From positions 250,615 through 314,614 of the forward strand of contig NZ_FMZH01000004.1 of assembly GCF_900101435.1 (NCBI RefSeq): a stretch of DNA of 64,000 bases, read 5' to 3'. Within the stretch, counting starts at the first letter, position 1. Each line of letters begins with the position of its first letter. The position numbers and the translations under genes were made by a program. The notes beneath the pieces were generated by a model that made no database searches, had not been told where the DNA came from, and was given only the letters and a program-made list of their open reading frames with translations. Below, piece by piece: positions 7,804 to 16,172 of the stretch. The DNA is from Pedobacter soli (GTDB lineage Bacteria; Bacteroidota; Bacteroidia; Sphingobacteriales; Sphingobacteriaceae).

Positions 7804-10266
7804 ATGTTAAAACAAATTAAGTATATAGGTTCGTTTATTTTGTTGTTATTCAGTAATTTATTGTTTGCCCAGCAATCGGTAAGGTTAAATAACAACTGGG
7901 AATTTTTAAAGCAGGATTTAGGTGGTGTTTGGGAGGCTGTGCGGCCTGTGGGTTTAGGTAATCCCGAATCTGTTCCGCTGTGGCAGAAGGTAAGCCTGCC
8001 ACATTGTGTAAATGCCGAAGATGCCGTAGATCCCGATGTAAATTATTACCAGGGGCCAGCCTGGTACCGTACCAACCTCAAGATCGAAAACCCATACCAA
8101 AACGGACGTACCATTTTGCATTTCGAAGGTGCCGGACAGAAAACCGAAGTATATGTGTACACCACAAAAGTAGCCACGCATGTAGGGGGCTACGACGAAT
8201 GGACGGCTGACATTACCGACGCAGTTGTGGCTTTCCAAAAAACAGAAGTTTACCAGAAGCAGTTTAAAGGAAAGGTGCCGGTTGCCGTACGTACAGATAA
8301 TTCACGCGACCTCGAAATGATCCCTTCCGATCTCTCTGATTTTAACGTTTACGGCGGCATTTATCGTTACCTTAATCTGGTTTATGCGCCAGCTCTATCG
8401 GTCGATAAGATGTTTGCTAAGGCCGAGGTTGATGCACAGGGGAAAATGGGTAAACTGAACGTAAAAACGCGTTTGTATAATCCTTCAGGCTTAAATAATG
8501 CCACTATTGAATTAAAGTTGATTGATCCCGCAGGTAAAATCGTGGCAAAAACATTGCAGAAGCCTGGGGATTTAACCGGCGATTTAGATTTGTGGACAGT
8601 CGAAGTAAAGAAACCGCAATTGTGGTCAACAGATAAACCTGCACAATATACCCTGCAATATGAAATCATTTCAACTAGTGGAAATTACAAGCGCGAAGAG
8701 AAGATCGGTTTCCGCAATATCGAATTCGTAGAAAAGGGCCCTTTTAAACTAAACGGACAACGTTTGTTGTTGCGTGGTACCCATCGTCACGAAGACCATG
8801 CGGGTGTAGCTGCTGCCATGACCGAGGGCATGATCCGCCAGGAAATGCAAATGATGAAAGATATGGGCGTTAATTTCATCCGACTGGGGCATTACCAGCA
8901 ATCGCGCATTGTTTTAAACCTTTGCGATAGTTTGGGGATTATGGTGTGGGAAGAAATTCCCTGGTGCCGCGGCGGTTTAGGTGGCCCGGTGTACCAGCAA
9001 CAAGCCAAAAGGATGCTCACCAATATGGTAGAACAACATTACAACCACCCCGCCATTATTATCTGGGGAATAGGTAATGAAAACGACTGGCCAGGCGATT
9101 TTCCGGAGTTCGACAAAGAAAAAATCCGGGCTTTTATGAAAGAACTAAACGATTTATCGCATAAACTGGATAAATCGCGCTATACGGCCATTCGCCGTTG
9201 CGATTTTTGCAGCGATATTGTGGATGTATATTCGCCCTCGATCTGGGCGGGTTGGTACCGCGGTGCTTTTACCGATTATAAAAAAGCATCAGAAGATGAA
9301 TTTGCCAAAGTTAAGCGCTTTTTGCACGTAGAGTGGGGTGGAGATAGTCATGCTTTACGCCATTCAGAGAATCCTGATAAAGCTTTAGGTAAAATTAAAA
9401 CAGGCGGCGCAACCGATGAGCGTGCAGGCGATGCTTCATTATACGGTGGTGCAGCCCGGATTTCTAAAGATGGCGATTGGAGCGAATCTTATATCACCAA
9501 CTTAATCGACTGGCATTTAAAAGAGCAGGAAAATATGCCCTGGTTAAGTGGTACAGCCTACTGGCCTTTTAAAGATTTTTCTACACCGGTGCGTCCCGAT
9601 AACCCGGTACCTTACATGAACCAGAAAGGGGTGGTTGAACGCGATTTTACCAAAAAAGAAGCCTATTATGTTTTTCAGTCATATTGGACAAGTCAGCCTA
9701 TGGCCCACATTTACGGACATAGTTGGCCGGTACGCTGGGGCGATGAAGGCGAAGAAAAAATGGTAAAGGTGTATTCGAATTGTACCGAAGCCGAAATTTT
9801 CCTGAACGGAAAAAGCTTTGGTACTAAAAAGAGAAATAGTCAGGATTACCCTGCAGCTGGCCTGCGCTGGAACCTGCCATTTGTAAAAGGCGAAAACACC
9901 GTAAAAGTGATTGCTAAAAAAGGGAAGGAAACGGTAACTGATGAAATTAAATTTACCTATCAGACCGAAAAATGGGCCAAACCAAGTCAGCTGGAGTTAA
10001 AGAAAATCGATCAGCAGGGCGATATCGCTACGGTAGAAGTAAAGCTGCTGGATAACCGGAATGTACTTTGTTTAGATGCCATCAACTGGATTAGTTTTGG
10101 TTTAACCGGAGATGGTAAATTAATTGACAATCAGGGTACTTCTTCTGGTTCACGTAAAGTGCAGGCTTACAACGGCAGGGCAATTATTAAAGTTAAATTA
10201 AACAAGGGGCAAAGCATGGTTTCGGTTGCTTCCGAAGGTTTAAAAACAGTATTCACCACACTATAA
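7804..10266 (+). CDS. Glycoside hydrolase family 2, candidate uronidase/beta-galactosidase
   Basis: An 820-residue secreted GH2 (signal peptide to about A22). It has the jelly-roll, Ig-like and barrel domains followed by about 200 C-terminal residues that look like the DUF4982 and Ig-like extensions of Bacteroidota GH2 enzymes. The acid/base is E426 in W-G-I-G-N-E-N-D and the nucleophile is E510 in L-H-V-E-W-G-G. A segment M-N-Q-K-G-V-V-E-R-D-F sits where N-x-K-G lies in beta-glucuronidases (N606-x-K608), so a uronic acid substrate is plausible. It follows the DUF5009 gene by 12 bp and precedes the lyase by 6 bp. Specificity between glucuronide, galacturonide and galactoside is open. Confidence 0.88.
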   Translation: MLKQIKYIGSFILLLFSNLLFAQQSVRLNNNWEFLKQDLGGVWEAVRPVGLGNPESVPLWQKVSLPHCVNAEDAVDPDVNYYQGPAWYRTNLKIENPYQNGRTILHFEGAGQKTEVYVYTTKVATHVGGYDEWTADITDAVVAFQKTEVYQKQFKGKVPVAVRTDNSRDLEMIPSDLSDFNVYGGIYRYLNLVYAPALSVDKMFAKAEVDAQGKMGKLNVKTRLYNPSGLNNATIELKLIDPAGKIVAKTLQKPGDLTGDLDLWTVEVKKPQLWSTDKPAQYTLQYEIISTSGNYKREEKIGFRNIEFVEKGPFKLNGQRLLLRGTHRHEDHAGVAAAMTEGMIRQEMQMMKDMGVNFIRLGHYQQSRIVLNLCDSLGIMVWEEIPWCRGGLGGPVYQQQAKRMLTNMVEQHYNHPAIIIWGIGNENDWPGDFPEFDKEKIRAFMKELNDLSHKLDKSRYTAIRRCDFCSDIVDVYSPSIWAGWYRGAFTDYKKASEDEFAKVKRFLHVEWGGDSHALRHSENPDKALGKIKTGGATDERAGDASLYGGAARISKDGDWSESYITNLIDWHLKEQENMPWLSGTAYWPFKDFSTPVRPDNPVPYMNQKGVVERDFTKKEAYYVFQSYWTSQPMAHIYGHSWPVRWGDEGEEKMVKVYSNCTEAEIFLNGKSFGTKKRNSQDYPAAGLRWNLPFVKGENTVKVIAKKGKETVTDEIKFTYQTEKWAKPSQLELKKIDQQGDIATVEVKLLDNRNVLCLDAINWISFGLTGDGKLIDNQGTSSGSRKVQAYNGRAIIKVKLNKGQSMVSVASEGLKTVFTTL

Positions 10267-10272
10267 TTTAGC

Positions 10273-11463
10273 ATGAAAAGAATTATTTCAACCGTATTTC
10301 TTGTTGCTTGTTGCTGGGTTGCAACAACTTTTAATTCAGCCGCTCAGCAAACTACAAAGGCAGGTAGTTTAGAAAAAGAAGCTACAGCTTTATTAAAAAA
10401 GCAGATCCTGACTGAAGCTGCCTGGGCTATGAAACAAACCCCGGTTACGATTACCGATTCCTCATCGCCAAGAAGTACAGGAGGTAAGCACGATTTTTTC
10501 TCCGAAGCCGATTATTTCTGGCCTGATCCTCAAAATCCTGACGGACCATACATTAACCGCGATGGGATGACCAATCCCGATAACTTTGTAGCGCACCGCA
10601 AAGCCATGATCCGTTTCAGCAAGATCATAGGTGCCTTGGCATCGGCTTATAAAATTACCGGCGATGAAAAATATGTGCAGCAAGCCGTTAAACACTTTCA
10701 AGCCTGGTTTATCAATTCAGCAACGCTGATGAACCCAAACCTGCTTTTCGCACAGGCCGTAAAAGGCCGGTTCACCGGGCGTAATTACGGCATTATCGAT
10801 ACTATACATCTAATGGAAGTGGCACAGGGAGCGCTGGTGATGCAAAAAGCAAAAGCTTTCGATCCTGAAACCGCAAAAAGAATAAAAAAATGGTTCAGCG
10901 ATTATACCTTATGGCTAAACACCAGCAAGCCCGGTATTCAGGAAAAAACCGTAAAAAATAATCACGCCACTTGCTGGGCCATGCAGGTTGCATCCTTTGC
11001 TAAATTATGTGGCGACGAAAGCATGCTTGATTCGCTGCGCAACAGTTATAAAACCATTCTTTTGCCTAACCAAATGGGAAACGATGGCAGTTTTCCGCTT
11101 GAAATAGCCCGCACCAAACCTTACGGCTATTCGATTTTTAACCTCGATGCCATGACCATGCTTTGCCAGATCCTGTCAACCCCTAAAGATAATCTTTGGA
11201 ATTTCGAAACTGCCGATGGCAAATCCATTAAAAAAGGGCTTAGTTATTTATACCCTTTTATTGCTGACAAAAGCAAATGGACGCTAACGCCAGATGTAAT
11301 GTACTGGGAAAACTGGCCGGTGGCCCAACCCTTTTTGCTGTTTGGCGCTGTACAATTCAATCAAGGCAACTGGTATACCACCTGGGCCAAATTAGACCAT
11401 CAGCCTCAGGTAGAAGAAGTAATTAGAAATTTACCTATCCGTAACCCTTTAATCTGGTTATAA
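10273..11463 (+). CDS. Alginate-lyase-fold polysaccharide lyase (PF05426-like, PL38/PL5-like)
   Basis: A 396-residue secreted (alpha/alpha)-barrel lyase that would cut uronic-acid polymers by beta-elimination, leaving 4,5-unsaturated ends. The signal peptide ends near A-A-Q-Q at residues 23-26. The active-site pattern of the Alginate_lyase family is visible: N229-N230-H231 in N-N-H-A-T-C-W-A-M, and the Tyr-rich Y-G-Y-S-I-F-N-L-D-A-M at 284-294. The entry region W-P-D-P-Q-N-P-D-G-P-Y-I-N-R-D-G lies at 83-98. The GH88 gene starts 1 bp after its stop, a functional pairing since GH88 needs lyase products. Glucuronan is as likely a substrate as alginate. The family is solid, the CAZy number is not. 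Confidence 0.85.
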   Translation: MKRIISTVFLVACCWVATTFNSAAQQTTKAGSLEKEATALLKKQILTEAAWAMKQTPVTITDSSSPRSTGGKHDFFSEADYFWPDPQNPDGPYINRDGMTNPDNFVAHRKAMIRFSKIIGALASAYKITGDEKYVQQAVKHFQAWFINSATLMNPNLLFAQAVKGRFTGRNYGIIDTIHLMEVAQGALVMQKAKAFDPETAKRIKKWFSDYTLWLNTSKPGIQEKTVKNNHATCWAMQVASFAKLCGDESMLDSLRNSYKTILLPNQMGNDGSFPLEIARTKPYGYSIFNLDAMTMLCQILSTPKDNLWNFETADGKSIKKGLSYLYPFIADKSKWTLTPDVMYWENWPVAQPFLLFGAVQFNQGNWYTTWAKLDHQPQVEEVIRNLPIRNPLIWL

Positions 11464-11464
11464 T

Positions 11465-12637
11465 ATGAACATGAAAATAACGCTAACGGCACTAAGTATG
11501 CTGTTTATCACCACAGTAAAAGCACAAAAAACCGATGTGAAGAAGGCATTTGCTGCAGCAGCCAAACAAACCGATGTATTGGTTAAAAATGTAGATTCGG
11601 CACGCAAAATAAAGCCTAATCTTGTTTCACCCCGCACCGTAGAAAATGGCGAGTTTAAAATGGTCATTTCTAAAGACTGGACCAGTGGTTTCTTTCCGGC
11701 AGAGCTCTGGTATTTCTATCAATACACCCAAGATAAAAAGTGGCTCGATCTGGCCCGGAAATATACTGAGGATATTAAAAAGGAACAGTTTAATAAAGGA
11801 ACACACGATTTAGGTTTCATGGTTTATTGTCCCTTTGGCAATGGCTACCGCTTAACTAACGATCCGGCCTACCGCGCAGTAATTATCCAGGCAGCAAAAT
11901 CGCTTTCTACCCGTTTTAATGCTAAAACAGGAGTTTTAAAATCTTGGGACCATAGTGGTACCAAATGGAAATTTCCGGTAATTATCGATAACATGATGAA
12001 CCTGGAGCTGCTTTTCGAAACCACTAAGTTAACGGGCGACTCATCTTTCTATAAAATTGCTGTTTCGCATGCCAATACCACACTTAAAAATCATTTCCGT
12101 CCCGATTTTAGTTCTTACCATGTAATTGACTATGATACATTAACTGGTAATGTGCGGAAGAAAGAAACGGCGCAGGGCTATGCAAACGAATCGGCATGGG
12201 CCCGCGGGCAGGCATGGGCACTGTATGGCTATACCATGTGCTACCGCGAAACTAAAAACAAAGCATATCTGGCTCAGGCCGATGGTGTTGCAGGTTTTAT
12301 CTTAAATAGTAAAATTACCCCGGCCGATGGCATTCCATACTGGGATTATAACGATCCTAAAATCCCGGAGGTATCCAGAGATGCTTCTGCAGCAGCAATT
12401 ACTGCTTCAGCACTTTACGAGCTGGCCAAATACAGCAGCAATGCAAAAAAATACAAAGCAGCTGCCGATAAGATTTTATACAGCTTGAGCACCAAGTACA
12501 CCAGCAAACTTGGCGATAATTATGGTTTTATCCTTGAGCACAGCACAGGTCACCGCCCGGCTAAATCGGAGATAGATGTGCCGATTAACTATGCTGATTA
12601 TTACTATCTGGAAGCTTTATTGAGAAGTAAAAACTAA
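11465..12637 (+). CDS. Glycoside hydrolase family 88 unsaturated glucuronyl hydrolase
   Basis: A 390-residue enzyme with a signal peptide (about 1-20), so probably periplasmic. GH88 hydrates the 4,5-double bond of an unsaturated uronic acid at the non-reducing end, which releases it. The two catalytic aspartates of the family are visible as D115 in T-H-D-L-G-F-M and D175 in I-I-D-N-M-M-N-L-E. Other marks are D-W-T-S-G-F-F-P near 71 and A-R-G-Q-A-W-A-L-Y-G near 245. The start could be M1 or M3 two codons on. It is tightly coupled to the lyase upstream and followed 4 bp later by a GH18 gene. Confidence 0.95.
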   Translation: MNMKITLTALSMLFITTVKAQKTDVKKAFAAAAKQTDVLVKNVDSARKIKPNLVSPRTVENGEFKMVISKDWTSGFFPAELWYFYQYTQDKKWLDLARKYTEDIKKEQFNKGTHDLGFMVYCPFGNGYRLTNDPAYRAVIIQAAKSLSTRFNAKTGVLKSWDHSGTKWKFPVIIDNMMNLELLFETTKLTGDSSFYKIAVSHANTTLKNHFRPDFSSYHVIDYDTLTGNVRKKETAQGYANESAWARGQAWALYGYTMCYRETKNKAYLAQADGVAGFILNSKITPADGIPYWDYNDPKIPEVSRDASAAAITASALYELAKYSSNAKKYKAAADKILYSLSTKYTSKLGDNYGFILEHSTGHRPAKSEIDVPINYADYYYLEALLRSKN

Positions 12638-12641
12638 GAAG

Positions 12642-13763
12642 ATGAAAACTGTAAAGCTATTTATTTTTGCGTTTGCAGTAACCGGCATTTTGCTGGCCAT
12701 GCGTACCGACCGCGCCCCCAAAAATAAGGTAGTGATCGGCTACGTTGGTGGTTATAAAGGCCTGGTTGATGTGAGTAAAATTTCGGCTGAGCAACTCACA
12801 CACATTAATTATGCTTTTGTTGATGTAAAAAATAACTGCGCTTACTTACACCGTGAAGCCACCGATACCACTAATCTGCAGCGGCTAAACCTGCTTAAAC
12901 GTAAAAATCCGGCACTTAAAATCCTGATTTCGATTGGAGGATGGGCCTGGAGCGAAAATTTCTCAGATGCCGCACTTACGGATACTTCGCGCAAGGCTTT
13001 TGCTGCCAGTGCCGTTAAAATTATCGAAAAATATAAGCTGGATGGGGTAGACATTGATTGGGAATATCCCGCAATTGCCGGTGAAGAAGGTAATGTTTTC
13101 AGGCCTGAAGATAAGCAGAATTTTACCCTCTTGCTTAAAGAATTACGTTTGGAGCTTGATACACTTGAAAAACAGGAACGAACCAAAAAGCTCTTAACCA
13201 TAGCCGTAGGTGGTTTTACCAATTTCATCAACCATACCGAAATGGATAAAGCCCAGCAATACCTGGATTTTGTGAACCTGATGACTTACGATTTTTATCA
13301 TGGCAAATTAGCAGGGCACCATACCAATTTGTACAATTCTAAAACCCATCCGGCAGAAAATTATGCGGATAAAACCTTTCGCGAGTTTGTGGCCGCAGGT
13401 GTTCCGCCGGCAAAACTGGTAATGGGGATTGCTTTTTACAGCAGGGCATTTACCCTTAGCCCCGGCGCCACAAAAGGATTAGGTGATACTGTGTTAAGCA
13501 GCAGGTACGGAAAGGGTTATACTTTTATTAAAGATAGCCTCGTGAACCAAAAAGGTTTTACCAAATACTACGATAAAGCGGCCAAAGCGCCATATATCTA
13601 CAACGCTGCTACACAAGAATACATGACATTCGATGATGAGCAATCGGTAAAAGAAAAATGTGCTTATGTGCTCAAAAACGGAATGGGTGGGGTAATGTTC
13701 TGGGAGTATGACTCAGATTTAAATGGTTATTTGCTCAACCAGATCAATAAAAGTTTAAAGTAA
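12642..13763 (+). CDS. Glycoside hydrolase family 18 (chitinase-like)
   Basis: A 373-residue GH18 with an N-terminal hydrophobic export segment (about 4-20) and one TIM barrel. It has S-I-G-G-W near 97-101 and the catalytic D-x-x-D-x-D-x-E as D134-G-V-D-I-D-W-E141. M-T-Y-D-F-Y-H follows as the substrate-binding Y-D segment, and the W of V-M-F-W-E-Y-D-S-D closes the barrel. It cleaves beta-1,4 bonds next to N-acetylglucosamine (chitin, chito-oligosaccharide or N-glycan core) by substrate-assisted catalysis. It has no chitin-binding module. Its presence in a uronate-oriented operon implies that the glycan contains GlcNAc or is met together with chitin. Confidence 0.93.
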   Translation: MKTVKLFIFAFAVTGILLAMRTDRAPKNKVVIGYVGGYKGLVDVSKISAEQLTHINYAFVDVKNNCAYLHREATDTTNLQRLNLLKRKNPALKILISIGGWAWSENFSDAALTDTSRKAFAASAVKIIEKYKLDGVDIDWEYPAIAGEEGNVFRPEDKQNFTLLLKELRLELDTLEKQERTKKLLTIAVGGFTNFINHTEMDKAQQYLDFVNLMTYDFYHGKLAGHHTNLYNSKTHPAENYADKTFREFVAAGVPPAKLVMGIAFYSRAFTLSPGATKGLGDTVLSSRYGKGYTFIKDSLVNQKGFTKYYDKAAKAPYIYNAATQEYMTFDDEQSVKEKCAYVLKNGMGGVMFWEYDSDLNGYLLNQINKSLK

Positions 13764-13817
13764 TAAAGCATTCAGTGCTATTGAACATGGTGTCGCATCC
13801 ATAAATATTTAATTAAG

Positions 13818-15284
13818 ATGAAACATAATTTAAGCCTCCTGTTAATATTAGCTACAGCATTTAATGTTGCTGCTCAAAACAAAAAAACAGTTAAACCGGC
13901 AGCCGTTTACAGTGTTGCCAATAAAAAAGTAACGGTTTTCACCACTGCCGAAAAAACTGAATACCGCATCAGCAAAACCGAAACGCTAAATTTCGTAGCC
14001 AATAAGCAGCCTTTTGAAACAGAGCCTTGCATTTTTGTCGACCCGACTATAAAATACCAAAGCCTTGTGGGGATTGGCGGAGCTTTAACCGATGCCTCTG
14101 CCGAAACATTTGCCAAACTCTCTAAAAAGAATCAGCAGGAATTGCTTCAGGCCTATTATAACCCGGATAAAGGCATTGGTTATACTTTGGCCCGTACCAA
14201 TATTGCCAGTTGCGATTTCTCGAGCGGAAGTTATACCTATGTGCAGGATAATGATAAAGATTTGAAAACCTTTAGTGTAGCGCACGATCAGGATTATAAA
14301 ATCCCCTTAATTAAACAAGCTATTACAGCTGCCGGAGGCAAACTGCCTTTGTTCGTGAGTCCATGGTCGCCACCCGCCTGGATGAAAGATAATAACAGTT
14401 TACTGCAAGGTGGTCATTTATTGCCGGCATTTCGCCAAAGCTGGGCCAACCACTACGTAAAGTTTATTAAAACTTACGAGGGGATGGGCATTCCAATCTG
14501 GGGTTTAAGTGTGCAAAATGAGCCTATGGCCAAACAAAAATGGGAATCATGCTTGTTTACTGCTGAGGAAGAACGCGATTTTATCAAAAACTTTTTGGGA
14601 CCTACGCTTCAAAAATCGGGCTTAGCTACTAAAAAGCTCATTGCCTGGGACCATAACCGCGATCAGATTTTTCAGCGCGCCAGCACCATTTTAAACGATA
14701 AAGATGCTGCTAAATACGTTTGGGGCATTGGTTTTCACTGGTACGAAACCTGGACAGGTAGCGCTATGCAGTTTGGAAACGTAAAACAAACTCATGAAGC
14801 TTATCCCGATAAAGCTTTGATTTTTACCGAGGGTTGTAAAGAGAAATACGATGTAAACAAACTCGACGACTGGACTTTAGGCGAGCGTTATGGTTATTCG
14901 ATGATTAACGATTTCAACTCCGGGACAGCCGCCTGGACAGATTGGAACATTCTTTTAGATGAAAAAGGTGGGCCGAACCATGTAGGGAATTTCTGTTTTG
15001 CACTGGTACATGCCGATACCAAAAACGATAAATTGATTTACACAAATGCCTACTATTATATGGGACATTTTTCTAAATTTATCCGCCCGGGCGCTAAACG
15101 AATTGGATCGGCTTCCAGCCGCGATAAACTGCAAACCACCGCTTTCTTAAATACCGATGGAAAGCTGGTTGTAGTCGTAATGAATCAAACGGACGATAAA
15201 TTAAAATACAGTTTATGGATTAAAGGCGAGGCTGCAACCACAACAAGTCTGCCGCACTCCATAACCACATTAGTAGTAGAATAA
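13818..15284 (+). CDS. Glycoside hydrolase family 30 (glucosylceramidase/beta-1,6-glucanase type)
   Basis: A 488-residue secreted GH30 (signal peptide ends near A-A-Q at 18-20) with the family's TIM barrel plus side beta-domain. Motifs are G-I-G-G-A-L-T-D-A near 85-93, S-P-W-S-P-P-A-W-M-K at 181-190, the acid/base E235 in S-V-Q-N-E-P, and the nucleophile E338 in I-F-T-E-G-C. The length and the V-G-I-G-G-A-L-T-D-A-S-A start resemble subfamilies 1-3 (glucosylceramidase, beta-xylosidase, beta-1,6-glucanase) rather than the shorter GH30_8 glucuronoxylanases. The subfamily decides whether the target is a fungal beta-1,6-glucan or a xylan and cannot be settled by eye. It lies 54 bp after GH18. Confidence 0.9.
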   Translation: MKHNLSLLLILATAFNVAAQNKKTVKPAAVYSVANKKVTVFTTAEKTEYRISKTETLNFVANKQPFETEPCIFVDPTIKYQSLVGIGGALTDASAETFAKLSKKNQQELLQAYYNPDKGIGYTLARTNIASCDFSSGSYTYVQDNDKDLKTFSVAHDQDYKIPLIKQAITAAGGKLPLFVSPWSPPAWMKDNNSLLQGGHLLPAFRQSWANHYVKFIKTYEGMGIPIWGLSVQNEPMAKQKWESCLFTAEEERDFIKNFLGPTLQKSGLATKKLIAWDHNRDQIFQRASTILNDKDAAKYVWGIGFHWYETWTGSAMQFGNVKQTHEAYPDKALIFTEGCKEKYDVNKLDDWTLGERYGYSMINDFNSGTAAWTDWNILLDEKGGPNHVGNFCFALVHADTKNDKLIYTNAYYYMGHFSKFIRPGAKRIGSASSRDKLQTTAFLNTDGKLVVVVMNQTDDKLKYSLWIKGEAATTTSLPHSITTLVVE

Positions 15285-15301
15285 ACTAAAAAACTAAACA
15301 A

Positions 15302-16126
15302 ATGACGAAAGAAGTGGAAAGCCCCTTTTCCCTAAAAAACAAGGTTGTAGTAGTTACAGGTGCCACAGGCGTTTTAGGAGAGGCTTTTGTTAATGGATTG
15401 AATAATGCCGGTGCAAGCATTGTAGTGCTCGGCAGAAACGAAGAAATTGCCAAGCTCAGGACTGAAGAGGTAGTTAATGCCGGTGGAAAAGCAATTTATA
15501 TCATAGCTGACGTATTGAATGAAGCGGATTTGGTAGCTGCCAATACCCGGATTATGGAAACTTATGGCCGTATAGATGGGCTGGTAAATGCAGCAGGTGG
15601 CAATGTGGCCGAAGCTGTTATACAACCCGGTAGCGATATATTCGATTTGAATGTTACCGCCCTAAAACAAGCTTTCGACTTAAATTTATTTGGAACCATT
15701 TTGCCAACCCAGGTTTTCGGTAAAGAAATTGCCAAAAATGGCGGCAGCATTGTTAATATTTCTTCGGCTTCGGCTGTGCAGGCCATTACCCGCGTTTTGG
15801 GTTATTCGCTGGCTAAATCATCTATAGAAAGTTATACCAAATGGATGGCTGTAGAACTGGCCAACCGTTATGGCGATAAAATCAGAATGAATGCGCTTGT
15901 ACCCGGCTTTTTCATCACCCATCAAAACCGGGCTTTGTTAACCAATCCGGATGGATCTTTAACCGCAAGAGGACATGCCATTATCGCTAAAACGCCATTT
16001 AAACGTTTCGGTGAGCCCGAAGAATTAATTGGTGGCCTGGTATATTTGCTTAGCGATGCCTCGAAATTTGTAAACGGCGAAAATATTAAAATAGACGGTG
16101 GATTCAGTGCTTTTTCAGGCGTTTAA
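15302..16126 (+). CDS. uxuB: SDR oxidoreductase, probable D-mannonate oxidoreductase (fructuronate reductase)
   Basis: A 274-residue cytosolic short-chain dehydrogenase. The nucleotide-binding T-G-A-T-G-V-L-G is at 19-26, N-A-A-G-G at 96-100, and the catalytic set is S155, Y168 and K172 (Y-S-L-A-K). The C-terminal substrate loop F-F-I-T-H-Q-N-R-A-L-L-T-N-P-D-G and F-K-R-F-G-E-P-E-E-L match the SDR-type fructuronate reductases (Bacillus YjmF type) rather than the long-chain E. coli UxuB. It would reduce D-fructuronate to D-mannonate, the substrate of UxuA 46 bp downstream. KduD (2-deoxygluconate dehydrogenase) is the main alternative, but pairing with UxuA favours UxuB. The symbol is used functionally. 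Confidence 0.85.
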   Translation: MTKEVESPFSLKNKVVVVTGATGVLGEAFVNGLNNAGASIVVLGRNEEIAKLRTEEVVNAGGKAIYIIADVLNEADLVAANTRIMETYGRIDGLVNAAGGNVAEAVIQPGSDIFDLNVTALKQAFDLNLFGTILPTQVFGKEIAKNGGSIVNISSASAVQAITRVLGYSLAKSSIESYTKWMAVELANRYGDKIRMNALVPGFFITHQNRALLTNPDGSLTARGHAIIAKTPFKRFGEPEELIGGLVYLLSDASKFVNGENIKIDGGFSAFSGV

Positions 16127-16172
16127 AAACCAAAAATCGGTGTAATCTTATAAATCAGTGTAATTATATATA

